Source: Vesta saturnalis (Eukaryota; Arthropoda; Insecta; Coleoptera; Lampyridae). Taken from it: DNA of 64,000 bases. Under the pieces are notes generated by a model. It saw only the letters and a list, made by a program, of their open reading frames with translations, was not told the origin of the DNA and made no database searches. This document shows positions 12,690 to 23,759 of this stretch, piece by piece. Made by a program: the position numbers and the translations under genes. Numbering within the stretch: position 1 is the first letter of the stretch; each line of letters opens with the position of its first letter. The stretch covers positions 392,001 through 456,000 of the forward strand of contig JARFJB010002199.1 of the NCBI GenBank assembly GCA_036346205.1. Direction: 5' to 3'.

Positions 12690-13005
12690 AACTTGTTCAC
12701 CCTGACAATCAAGCCTAATTCCTGACATGATTTATTTCCTAGAATTTCGGGAAAACTTCTTGTTAGTGATTTTAAATTCCATTGTTGAAGCATTATCTTT
12801 CACTTTACAACTTAGTACAGTTCCACCAATTACTTTAATTTTATGTTTACTATAAGTTGTTAAATATTTGATAGCTGGTGGCGTAATTTGTTCACCTAAT
12901 TTTAACGCTATTGTTTTGATTAATACGTTAACACTGCGCGCCCGTATCTAATTTAATAGTGAACTTTTGCTTGTTAACGTGAATTGTTTCATGCCAATCC
13001 AATTA
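12690..13005 (-). pseudogene. Ty3/gypsy protease remnant
   Basis: Minus strand: FTIKLDTGAQC (the retropepsin active-site DTGA near 12960), then after a frame change IKTIALKLGEQITPPAIKYL and, after another, PEILGNKSCQELGLIVRV. This order is that of a gypsy-type aspartic protease leading into RT. It is probably the upstream part of the copy whose RT, RNase H and integrase lie at 9.5-5.6 kb, displaced by about 3 kb of inserted sequence. Confidence 0.7.
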
Positions 13006-13421
13006 TAAAAAATTAATCCGTGTCTGAGCTACTGTTCATTGCTTGATGCGCGGGCAGCCTTGTCGCTGGTTGCTGTGAGTATGCAACCCAACACGTGTTT
13101 GTATGTTACAGTCTCAATCTTCGTACGGGACCTACAGTTTTCCTCCCTATCCGAGAAAAAAGAGTACTTTGGTTTTTCTCCGTTTTAGAGAAACGGCTAC
13201 CTCAGCCGGGTTTGAAACCGCGACGATTGGGTGAAAGGCCAGCATAATTATTATTGTTATCATTGGCAACATTCCAATGCGTACAAGCAATTTTATTATT
13301 TGGCAACGTTGTGAATCAAATGATCTACTGACGTGCACTGATATGTGAAGATTGCGTAAGGAGTTGTGTAGAAACTGTAATATATTGCAAAATAAATATT
13401 ATTTAAAACAAACTCTTAGAA
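13006..13421. promoter_or_regulatory. 5' flank of first zinc-finger gene
   Basis: Holds no other gene. The 40 bp before the ATG are A-rich. I cannot place a TATA box or initiator with confidence, and an upstream noncoding exon is possible. Confidence 0.3.
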
Positions 13422-14822
13422 ATGTCTTGTAACATTGATAGCAAACTTATAAAACTCGAACCTCAAGAGGTACAAAACATAAGCATACTTTTAACCCAAC
13501 AAAATCTTATGGTTAATAGTGATTTAATAAAACATGAAATCAGTGACTATTCTAATAGTGTACCATTTGACAACGACGTTAGTGCTATTGCAAATATTAA
13601 AGAGGAAGACAACTTTTCAGTGAAGTATTCTAGTACGGTTGATGTAGATTATACAGAAAATTATGCAAAACATGCTATGGATAGACAAAACCCATATAGT
13701 GAATGTTATTCTTTAACAAAAGTTCATCAGAATTTAAAAAATCACTTTAAAAGTAACGATTTAAGCCCTAAATCTGTTTCTATAACAAAATGGAAACAAA
13801 GTTTAAAACAATGTAGTGCAAGTTCAGAATACAGATGTGACCAATGTAATTATGTAACAAAACGGAAAAGTGATTTAAAAGTTCATAGAGTAAAGCACAC
13901 TTCAAGTTGTGAATACAAATGTGATCAATGTGATTATATTACAAAATGGAAAATGTATTTAAAACAACATTGTAAAATTCACTCAAGTTCTGAATACAAA
14001 TGTGACGAATGCGATTATGTTACAAAATGGAAAAAAAGTTTAAAACTGCATAGTATAAAGCACACTTCAAGTTCTGAATACAAATGTGGCCAATGTGATT
14101 ATGTTACAAAATGGAAAATGTATTTAAAACAACATAGTCAAATCCATGCAAGTTCTGAATACAAGTGTGACCAGTGTGATTATGTTACGAAATGGAAGCA
14201 TAGTTTAAAATTGCATAGTGTAAAGCACACTTTAACTTCTGAATACAAATGTGGTGAATGTGACTATACAACAAACCGGAAACCTAATTTGAAATTGCAT
14301 GGTATAAAACACACTTCAAGTTCTAAATACAAATGTGGTCATTGCGATTATGTTACAAAATGGAAGCAATGTTTAAAACAACATGGTGTTATTCACACAT
14401 CTAGTACTGAATACAGTTGTGCCCAATGTAACTATACAACAAACCGAAAAGCTAATTTGAAACGGCATTGTATAAAGCACACTTCATTTTCAAGATATAA
14501 ATGCCATCAATGCGATTATTCTACAAAATGGAAACAATGTTTAAAACAGCATGGTGTAATTCACACTTTAAATTCTAAATACAAATGTGGCCTATGTAAT
14601 TATGTTACAAAATGGAAACAAAGTTTAAAATTTCATAATATAAAGCACACTTCAAATTTTGCTTACAAATGTATTCAATGTGACTATACAACAAACCGGA
14701 AAGCCAATTTGAAATTGCATAATATAAAACACAATTCAAGTTTTGGTTATAAATGTGACCAATGCGACTATGCAACCAAACGGAAAGGTGATTTAAAAGT
14801 GCATAATTTAAAGCACACTTGA
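13422..14822 (+). CDS. C2H2 zinc-finger protein, 12 fingers (paralogue 1)
   Basis: A 466-residue single-exon protein, probably a nuclear DNA-binding factor. Residues 1-70 are acidic and carry LIKLEPQE, LIKHE and NIKEED, which fit the SUMO-site pattern psi-K-x-E. After a degenerate half finger (ITKWKQSLKQ without cysteines) come 12 consecutive C-x2-C-x12-H-x3-H fingers from about residue 137, mostly YKCxQCDYVTKWKxxLKxH, with the aromatic two residues after the second Cys as in REST/CTCF-type fingers. Linkers are mainly TSSSE, the length of the usual TGEKP. The start matches that of the two paralogues. The stop is TCA to TGA in a linker, and decayed finger sequence follows. Target and role are unknown. 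Confidence 0.85.
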   Translation: MSCNIDSKLIKLEPQEVQNISILLTQQNLMVNSDLIKHEISDYSNSVPFDNDVSAIANIKEEDNFSVKYSSTVDVDYTENYAKHAMDRQNPYSECYSLTKVHQNLKNHFKSNDLSPKSVSITKWKQSLKQCSASSEYRCDQCNYVTKRKSDLKVHRVKHTSSCEYKCDQCDYITKWKMYLKQHCKIHSSSEYKCDECDYVTKWKKSLKLHSIKHTSSSEYKCGQCDYVTKWKMYLKQHSQIHASSEYKCDQCDYVTKWKHSLKLHSVKHTLTSEYKCGECDYTTNRKPNLKLHGIKHTSSSKYKCGHCDYVTKWKQCLKQHGVIHTSSTEYSCAQCNYTTNRKANLKRHCIKHTSFSRYKCHQCDYSTKWKQCLKQHGVIHTLNSKYKCGLCNYVTKWKQSLKFHNIKHTSNFAYKCIQCDYTTNRKANLKLHNIKHNSSFGYKCDQCDYATKRKGDLKVHNLKHT

Positions 14823-15010
14823 AGTTTGGAATCCAAATGTGGTCAGTATGATTATATTACAAAATGGAAAAGTGACGTAAATCAACATAGTGAAAGTCCT
14901 ACATCAAGTTCTTAATACAAATGTGACCAAGTATGATTTACACTTCAGATTAGGCATAATAAAATGAAAACAAAATGTAAAGTAGCACTTTATAAAGTCC
15001 ACGTGAAGTT
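14823..15010 (+). pseudogene. Decayed zinc-finger tail of paralogue 1
   Basis: Directly after the stop the same frame reads a finger with the second Cys lost (CGQYDYITKWKSD), then another stop, and a broken third finger. These are former fingers now untranslated. Confidence 0.75.
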
Positions 15011-15660
15011 CTGATCACAAGTATGATTATGTAATTATTAAACAATGCTTACCATGTATTAGAGCATCATCTTACAAAATTTACCATGTAACAATAACAA
15101 ATGTTTTTGTTTATTTGTTATGCAGATACAAATGAAAACAATTTACATTTACAATCCCAAAATTTAAGTATTTTAATTATCAATGATAATTGTGAAGGTT
15201 TGTATTCTCATGGTGACTAATACATAAAAGTTAGAAATTGTGAAATAGCTATTGGTGTATTAAGAGCGCAAAATGATATATTGTCGATTGCGCTCGAATT
15301 ACACATGATTTTTTCTACAATCGAGCAGTTCACATATTTCCAAAAATTTATTTAATTTGATGAATGAAAACATTTTTCATTCAAATGAAAGATGTCATTT
15401 ACTCGTCATTGGATACTCTGAGCAATGCATATTTGATTTATAGTTAATAATTGGGAGAGCGAGCGTTTTTTTTATTTAGTCGCTTATAAGCGACAAAGTG
15501 ACATTCCTCGAAAAAGATGACGTTTGCGTTGTCAAATACGAGCGCAAATGCCTACTTTGGATATCGATTGTAGAAAAATACTACTATGAAAGTGAAATTG
15601 TAGCGTGATTGTATAATTACTTGAAATTATTTCTACTATTTGTAGCTTTTACTTTAATTA
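15011..15660. other. Intergenic, no gene recognised
   Basis: AT-rich; no frame or repeat end that I can support. Confidence 0.5.
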
Positions 15661-16283
15661 GGCATGTTCAAGTACGTCACACGACGTCACAAGCTCCGCC
15701 TCTAACAGCTGATCTTGGACAACTTGTGTTTGTATTTCATAGGAATCTACGTCTTTTGCTGTGATTTTTGAGTGTTTTCTCCAGAAGAAATCGTGATAAT
15801 TAACTTACTGTAGTATTAGTATATAGTGTGAAGGTATTTCATAGTTAATTAGTGAACATTGCAATCTAAATTTGTAAGTATTTTGTTACTTGCCTTAATA
15901 AGGTAAAACCCATGTGAAGTTTGGTAAATAATGTACGCTCTGTTTTCTTTCCAGAAAAATGGCTTTAAGTGATTATAATTAAATCTGAGCTTTATTAACA
16001 CTATCAAAAAATGATTGTGGTGCTATTTTGATATAAGGTCCAATTAAAAGAGCGTTACCTTGAATTCTTTCAATATTATGTAGTATAATTGTTCACTTCA
16101 TTCACATATTTCTGGTGAATTGTATCAATACAATGCTCATATACAAGTATTAGCACAGAAACATTTTCACCGCCTACGATTTTCGATAAAATTGTCAGAA
16201 AACAATCACATCCCATAAGAACGTGTGTTGAAGTTGTCCAACATCTGGCATGGTCACGCGTTGTGACGTCACTTGGAAATGCT
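15661..16283. mobile_element. Harbinger-like MITE
   Basis: Left end GGCATGTTCAAGTACGTCAC and right end, read on the minus strand, AGCATTTCCAAGTGACGTCA form imperfect terminal inverted repeats. Internal matches extend them (TTGGACAACTT about 55-60 bp in at both ends). TTA precedes the left end and TTA/TAA borders the right, fitting the 3-bp TWA target of PIF/Harbinger. About 620 bp, no coding frame, hence nonautonomous. Confidence 0.6.
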
Positions 16284-18719
16284 TAATTGTTTTTTAAACA
16301 TGTCAATAATTGTAGTACCAAAATATACAATTTACTTTTAAGATGTGTTACATACAGATTTTATTATATTTTTTTAGACTACCTTGTGATAAAACAATAA
16401 ATTATAAGATTATTTTGACGCACTGGGTATAGCTAGTGTTATATTGTAAGTACGGCGTATTTCTGATGTAGGAATGTATGAGAAGGTGTTTTTTAAGTGT
16501 ATTGGTGTGATTGTTACACCACTGGAATTTTAAATAAGGCAATGATTATTATGTAAAAGACATTTGAATGTTGTGTAAAAGATTGTGAGTTGAAAGAATT
16601 AAATATGTATGAGAATTAATGCTTTAGTAAAAACCTTTATGTGGACGATAATGTGTTCCACTGTGTAGCTTGTATATTGTCAGGAATTCAGGTCCAAAAC
16701 TGTTATGAATGGGTAGTGTAAAGTGGATTAATGATATGTTGGTATTATATTAAAAAGTAGAAAGAATATGTATGTATTTTTATTTGTATAAATGAGTTGG
16801 GGTTTCACAATGGAAAATGTTATGTATGATTCAAAGGGAAATTTTGAAATTTATTGAATTTTGCGGTAAGAGACTTCGCGTATGTGTGAGACTGTCATAA
16901 AACTTTGAGTTTGGTTCCGAATGTTGTATTGAATGAATATAAATGTGGGATTTGGACATTTCAGAGGGTTATGTATTTCTTAAAAATATTAAGACGGTGG
17001 AGATTAATGGCCCGATATTTGGGTTGATTCCGTTTGAGTTTTTCTATTGGGCAAAGCCATGTGGCATTTAACCTTTTAAGAGTAGCTGATTTTGATTTAG
17101 CGGGTAAATATTTGTTGAAGATGGCCATGAGAATCTATAAAGAGGAAGAGTGGTATGTTAGAGAGGTCTTTTATTAGCGAACTCTTAGCTAGAACGATCA
17201 CGTACATGGGTTTATTTCCTAAAGAGGACATAATAGTCTATGCTAATTTATGTTGTAACAGTTAGGAGTGCAGTTAAAAAAGTGCCTTTTACTGCTAGAA
17301 CCCATTTTTGGGGATGGAACATTAAAACGTTTACAACTAAAGTTGACATACGGATTTAGAAATTGTTGTGACACTTTTCCAAAAATTTAAATGTGTTAAA
17401 AAAGATGTGAGATAAACAGAAACCGTTGTGTTAAAAGCAGTATCGTGTAAAAAATTCGCGTAGTAGTAGTAAGGGAATCTTTTAAAGTGATCCTTTATAA
17501 CTAAGTAAGGGTTTTGGATACTGTAAATTAATATTAAAACTGAATTAAACAATTATTAATGCTGCTGTAGATATATATGCGAGTGGCAACAAGATTAAAC
17601 CAATTAAGTTAAAGAGAGTTATAATATTAAATTTAATGAACAATTGTTCAAATAAATACAAACGTGAGTGGACACGGAACATTTAAGCTAGCGCGGACAG
17701 TATAGACTTTAAGATGATTATTAGTGGGTGCGTGTACACTATCTCAAGAATTCGCTAAAGATTTCAACCCTGTTGAATATACCTCATCTTAGAAAGGGAT
17801 AGGAAACCAGGAGAGTAAGAATCATTTTAGATATTGTTGAGTAGTGTAGGATTGATTGTCCTATAGATGTGTCATTGCTAGTATTGTAAATTCTGATTAC
17901 CTAGGCCATAAGAACAATCCTGACTATCTTTTTTTTATGTGTTAATTAAGAGAATAGGATAAGAGTTAATAGGGAAACTGCTAGAAATTATTTTGAAGTT
18001 TGCGCCTCTCCCGCTAGGTGGCGCAGCAAACATGATCTTGTTAAAAAGCTTCTATAGAAAATTTAGCGATTAATGTATAAGACAAATATTAATATGTTTG
18101 TAATCTTTTTAAACTTTTTGTAACGCACTTTAAGGTCTAGGTCGCAAATAACGGTAGGAGAAGAGGGGAAAGTTATTTGATTAATTACACTATAATTTTA
18201 GTTTCATTAAATCGAAATTTATAAAATAATTCTCATTTGGCGAGGTTTTTTAAGCATAATAATGTAAAAATTTATAATATTTTGCTTTTAAACCCATCAC
18301 CAGAGGACGTTTTTTAAATACAAATTAGTTGGTTTTTCGATTTTTCTCAAAATTTTTAAATGTAACCATACCATTATTTTAGCATAGCCCGAAAATATCT
18401 TAAATTTGTAAAACACTGGAAAAAAAAAAGTAGTTCGATATCTTTACTTTTTCAATTTATTCACTTTAAATTTAACCGTCGTTGACGTGGGAAATATTTT
18501 TTAAATAAAAAGAAAACAAGGACGGCAGTGCAACGTGTTCATGTAGAATGCTTTGCAAAAACAATGGAATCTCTAATATGACCGATGTATTTAATTATTG
18601 TTGTTGATTGTTGACATCTACTTTTAAAATTTTTTATTAAAACTCTTGAAGTTTGTTTATTGTCTTTTTTTGTTATGAATTTTTTTGAGTGGTTTTTAAA
18701 GATGTCATGTTAGTAGAAG
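16284..18719. other. Intergenic, no gene recognised
   Basis: About 2.4 kb of AT-rich DNA with no supported gene, RNA or repeat boundary. Confidence 0.45.
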
Positions 18720-19858
18720 GATTGCAGCTGAGTCCCTGACGTCATAATCAATTAAAAATGGTGGGGGGCAGAGTGGAGGTTTGGGTGGGACTAGGAGTGG
18801 GGGGCTTCTTTTCGGGGGCATTTCAACCCCTGGGCAGGGTTTAGCCCCTAATTAAGGTCCTTTTGGCCATATTAAGAGCCTTTTTGGCGGTTAACCCCCT
18901 AGTTACGGGTGTTGGATTACACTAAGGTGTGGTCTAGCGGCCATTTTGGTTTGGTTAAGGAGGGGTTAAGACTAGATAAGGCCCTTATTATTAAGGCGGG
19001 CCTAAGTCTAGATTACACTCATCCTTTTACCTGATTAGTTGTACGTGTAATCGGCCATTTTATCGATTAAAGACCTTTTGGCATAGGTCTTCGGAACTTG
19101 CTCTCGGGCCTTCGCCGCCTTATCTGGCCCCCTTGGCGTAAAATTTGAATGTGTATTCTAATAAAGGACCCTAATGCTAACTTGTAAAGCAGGTGTAGGG
19201 CTTTGTAACTTGGTGTCGGGCCTTCGCCCCCTAGGCTGAATGAATACTTGTGTATAGACTAATGAATATAGTCTGCAATATAGCTAGCGCCACCTAGCGG
19301 TATATTTTAAAAGTACATCCAGGACACTGTAATGGCAACACCGGGAAATTTGAAATAAGGGGGCTAACACTAACTTTTAGGGTAAGACGTATGCATCTGG
19401 GTCTCCACCCACTGTTACGCACAATATATTTTGGTTTCAATTATGAGTCACAATGTATCGCAATCCTTTTGTTTTAATTATTAGCCATAATTAAATCCGG
19501 CAGTCATTCAAATAAGCCGCTATCAAATTAATCTCATATACAGGGAAACAAGAATTTTATTCAGCCAATAACATAAACAAAGTAATTTTATTCCTACTTA
19601 GAAACAAAATAAACGAGGGGAACGCGGGAGAGGAGAGAGAGAGACGGGTGAAACGCTTGTCTTATGAGCTGGCTATTGTATTCTAATAAGGGGCTCTCAA
19701 ACTTGCTTTCGGGTCCCTGTATAAGACTCCGAAACTTGTCGGGCATTCACCTCAAATTTCTATAGCCAATTTGCTTTTTATTATGAGTCATAATTAAATT
19801 TTGCAGGTCATTTTGTTTTGATTGTGAAATAGTATTCTAATAAGTGGCCCTCATGTCA
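18720..19858. repeat. Family B composite repeat, copy 2
   Basis: GC-rich 5' part shares TAATTAAGGTCCTTYTGRC and its surroundings with 41.94 kb. It is followed by units with CTTCGGAACTTGCTCTCGGG (19087) and GTCGGGCCTTCGCCCCC (19214), and by a block CGCCACCTAGCGGTATATTT (19288) that matches a related block at 57.98 kb. TATTCTAATAAG recurs at 19153, 19679 and 19834. Noncoding. Confidence 0.65.
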
Positions 19859-19902
19859 TTCTCTCTATCTCTCTCTCTCCGTCTCTCTCTCTCTCTCTCT
19901 CT
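19859..19902. repeat. (CT)n microsatellite
   Basis: Nearly pure CT run closing the family B units. Confidence 0.95.
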
Positions 19903-20130
19903 TAAACCTTCTTACATAAATCAACCTTCGTTTCATATAGTTAAGAATTGCAATTTACTGTTGAGAAATATACGAATAGCAAAGATCTAATTATCTCTCG
20001 CACACTTATTGTAATTCGCCATCTATCTGGCATAAAAAGTTAGCAAGATAAAAACAAAATACACCTATACCTTACAAAAATCATCCTTCGTTTCATATAG
20101 TTAAAAAAATAAGCATGTCCAGCTCAACCT
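19903..20130. repeat. Direct repeat CCTTCGTTTCATATAGTTAA
   Basis: The 20-mer occurs at about 19925 and 20086 with similar flanks, about 160 bp apart, suggesting an old tandem duplication. Confidence 0.7.
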
Positions 20131-20224
20131 ATTTGACTTTAAAGGTTATTAAGGTTCGAAATTTTGGTGACACACCTTGTAACACAACTTGTAGAGAAAG
20201 ACATTTGTGGTTCATTTAATAGCC

Positions 20225-20316
20225 GGAGGAATATTTATATTTTCCGATATCTACAGGTCACATACACATTTTTATAGTTTGCAATAGGTGCTTTGACTTA
20301 ACCCTGCTAATTCCAT
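20225..20316 (-). pseudogene. Decayed copy of the 82-codon ORF found at 60 kb
   Basis: Starts MELAGLSQSTYCK, then a stop, then KCVCDL, stop, ISENIN, aligning residue for residue with MELAGLNQNTHCK, NMCDLKISKK of the intact ORF at 59876-60124. Only about 30 codons align. Confidence 0.7.
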
Positions 20317-20338
20317 GTTTAACAATTACAAGTTACTA

Positions 20339-20371
20339 ACTGACCGAACTCAACACGTTGCGATTTATATA
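20339..20371 (-). promoter_or_regulatory. TATA plus TCAGT core promoter, copy 1
   Basis: On the minus strand TATATAAA (20371-20364) is followed about 30 bp downstream by TCAGTTAG (TCAGT is the arthropod initiator), then ATG at 20316. The arrangement is repeated at 60185-60122. The TCAAGGTCA array lies upstream of it in the sense of transcription. Confidence 0.6.
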
Positions 20372-20399
20372 AGAAAAATGTATCACCTTTGACTTTGAA

Positions 20400-22500
20400 A
20401 ATTCGATTTTTAGATTTCTCAAAGGTGCGACCTTAAAATTTAAATGGTGGGGCGCGGCGCAAAAGGTATGCTTATTTTGCTATTTGTTCTTGAAGAGCGC
20501 CAATACAGGAACCATTTCTCCATTTAGATTTTTAAGAATTGCTCCTGCAGGTGACCTTAAAAATTGATACCAGTAAATTTTGACCTTAACACAATTTAGC
20601 CGTGAACCTGCTTTTAATACCCCTAACTTTGAAAATTGATTTCTAGAAATTGTAATAACTTCTAAGACAAAAGTCATTGATTATTAATGCTTGATTAGGA
20701 CCTGATTTCTAAGACCTTGAAAATTGATTTCTAGCTATTAACACATGACCTTGACTCACATTTCAAGAATTGCTTGGTGACCTTGACAATTTCCCGCCAA
20801 AAGGGCGTTACCCTCAAAGATCACTCGCACCTTCAATGGCAATCCTAATGATAAACATTGACCTTGAGGCGTTGGCCAAATTGTAGGAATTGCTTGGCGA
20901 AAATTTTCCGCCAAGATTTGATTTAGAATCACCCTCGTATTACTTCGAATAAGATCGGGATACCCCTGCAGGTGGCCATTGATTTCTAGGAATAAACACA
21001 CGGTCTTGACTCGAGTAAAATTGCTTGAACAGCCTGACCTAGACAAATTTGCATAATGTGCTCCAGAATCAACCTACGATTCCTTTGACCTTGATGCTAG
21101 ATACATGGATATGCAGGCAGACACACACAGAGCCAATAAGAGAACTGTTCAACCTTGAATATCTTGACTATCACCTTTGACCTTGAAAATTATATTTTTA
21201 GCCTTCTCAGAATTGTGACCTTGACATTTAAATCAAATGGTTGGGGTAGCTGGAAACTATAGGTGGCCTTGGTATTTACCCACGCAAAGTCATGCTTATT
21301 TCGCTACTTGATCTTGAAGAGCATTTGCCCAATACAGGAACCATTTAACCTTGACCTATCGTATAGCTTGACCTTGAAAATTCTGTTTTTTCAGCGGTGT
21401 GATCTTGAAATTTAAATGGTGGGTCACTCGCTCAAAGCCATACTTATTTTGTTATTCAACCTTGAAGAACGCCAATACAGAAACCATTTAACGATGACCT
21501 ACCTTTTAGCATAGACAACAAGCAGGTGACCTTCAAAATTGATACTAATACATTCTGATTCAATTTAACCATTAGCCCTAGATAATAACCTATTTGAATT
21601 GTAATAACTTCTAGGAATTAACACAGGCCCCTGACTCGGACGAATTCCAAGAATTGCTTGGTGACCTGAAAATTTCTTGATGATCTTGAAAAGGTTAATG
21701 AACTTTGATTCCAAGAATTTCTGAGGACGTGATCTTGAAATTTCCCGATAACTTTGAAAAGGTCAATGAACTGACGACGGTCCAGGACCTTGAGACGTGG
21801 TTAGCATAGACAACAATCTGTGTGACCTTGAAAATTGATTTCTAGGAATACCCCTGCAGGTAACATAGAAATTTCATTTCCACTAATTGTAATAACTTTT
21901 AAGATTTAACACATGACCTTGACTAAGTCAAATTCCAAGAATTTCCCTAAACAGATAGCTGTTTCCCTAAACAGATAGCTGTTTACACTAAACAGGTAAC
22001 TGTTTTCCCGAACAGATAGCTGTTTATCCTATACAGCCCCGATCTTATCCGATACTCTCGTGACCTTGGAGAATATACTAAGAGCATCCTCCTGTATACC
22101 AGTTGCTAACTGTGAACGCTCGTGACAATGACAATTGATTTCTACTAAGAATAATTTTGACCTTGAAGTGTCGGCAAATTCTAAGAATTGCTTGGTGACC
22201 TTCAACATTTTCCCCGCCACCACCTTCTATACATGACCTTTAAAGACCTTGAAATTCTAAGAATAAACTTTGACTTTGATATAGGGAACGTGTATGTGGC
22301 TCGCAATGACCTTGACCTTGAAAAACCAGCAGGGAATGTGTATGACGACCTTAAGCAAAAGCACTCGTAGAAAAAGTTTTGTAGAGAAGTGGTTCAGGAC
22401 CCCCCTAGTTGTGTGGGCAACGTGTACGTGACAACCAATTGTCTCGTTAACTGTGAACACAAACAACCCTCGTGACCTTGAAGAATATACTAAGGGCATC
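20400..22500 (-). repeat. Degenerate array rich in TCAAGGTCA (FTZ-F1/ERR-type half-sites)
   Basis: Plus-strand TGACCTTGA is found exactly at 20746, 20778, 20859, 21086, 21178, 21216, 21369, 21823, 21914, 22158, 22307, 22313 and 22473, with many one-base variants and never inverted. Longer words recur around it: AAAATTGATTTCTAG, CAAGAATTGCTTGGTGACC, GCCAATACAGGAACCATTT, TACCCCTGCAGGT. The complement TCAAGGTCA is the known monomer site of FTZ-F1/SF-1 and ERR nuclear receptors. Whether the match reflects binding or just a satellite word is open. The stretch is noncoding. Confidence 0.8.
21942..22025 (+). repeat. 20-21 bp tandem repeat
   Basis: Four units of TTTCCCTAAACAGATAGCTG or near variants; each contains AACAG..CTGTT dyad symmetry. 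The reverse complement of the same unit is scattered at 58.86-59.03 kb. Confidence 0.85.
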
Positions 22501-22529
22501 CTCCTATATACTCCCAAGTGAGTTAGCGT

Positions 22530-22640
22530 GAGTATATATGTGTGTGTGTGTGTGTGTGTGCGCGCGTGCGTACGTGCGGGAAAGCGTGAGTGAGTGTGTC
22601 TGTGGTCACGCGCCAGCCGAAACTATACGGACGATTTTGG
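22530..22640. repeat. (GT)n microsatellite and CGATTTTGG end
   Basis: A TG run grades into CGTG words and is followed at 22631 by ACGATTTTGGTAAAATTTGG, the counterpart of the CGATTTTGG block at 5180 in family B copy 1. Confidence 0.8.
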
Positions 22641-23417
22641 TAAAATTTGGAATGAAGGCCTTATGACAATTATGTCGACAAAACATGCTTTTCAACGCAA
22701 TAGGTATACAGGGGGCGAAAATAAGGGTGTGATTTTGGGGGCAAATTTTTAAATTTGAACATAGAATATTGAAATTCAGGTTATCAATGACTTGCATGAA
22801 ATGAAATTTTTTGCACTTTTTTAATACCTTCAAAATTGAATATGGGCGCAGTTACAGTCACGTATACATCTTTTTTGTGGAAATATATATTTCCGATATC
22901 GTTCAAGATATAAAAGAATTGGAAATAGATATGTGTAGTTAAATAAAGGTTCTTTAAAGAGATTTCTTTACGTAAGAAATTATTGTATAAATTTGCCTAC
23001 ATTTAAGGGGTCAAACTTAAGCAAGTACTCGAAATTGATTTATTCAAAATTCTCTCCAAGCATTTTTTTTTTGTTTTTTTTTTATATTTTCTGGACAACC
23101 AGCTTATAAATGCAACTAACCTGATTCTTCTAAAGTTACTAGTATAGGAGGTATACATTTTTTTCAAATATTTAGTGTTGATATTGTTATAACTTTGTAA
23201 CTATTTTGGTTACAAACTTGGGATTTTGAAAATAATTTTATTTGCGCTAATGAAATGATATTATCCTGACGAAAACACTACTTCCGGTTTTTCCGGAAAT
23301 TGAAAGCATTCCTCATATTACTGGTATAACATACACATATTCTTACTTTACTTGAAAGGGAGCGAAATTTGCTTTAAAATGATTTGATACAGTCCATAGT
23401 TATCATTAAAGATAAGC

Positions 23418-23455
<38 letters not shown>

Positions 23456-23759
23456 TAACTTTCAACCTACATATACATGTGTAGTGTAGGTATAGGTTTT
23501 GCAATCGACTTTTGCTCACTATCGCTACATCGACGTATTAGCTCACTTTACAACTTTCAAGGTCGGCCATGATGTCTGGATGTCTCGGAGAGGGGAGGGG
23601 GGGGGGGGTATTAGGGTCAGTTTTTGGTTTTTATTAAATATTTATAAAACAGCCGAATATTTCAAAGATATAAAATGCCCCATACTGTTAAATTCTGAGA
23701 CAAAAAGTTACATAAAATGTACCTATTATCTCATAAACATTAGACTTGGAAGGAAACAT
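22641..23759. other. No gene recognised; (AT)n at 23420-23452
   Basis: AT-rich DNA containing a perfect AT microsatellite and, at 23591-23608, a G-rich run. No supported frame. Confidence 0.5.

Noticed and set aside
13830..14820. Regular 84-bp periodicity that could suggest a satellite or CRISPR-like array
   Set aside because: It is the codon period of C2H2 fingers (28 residues) in an intact frame.
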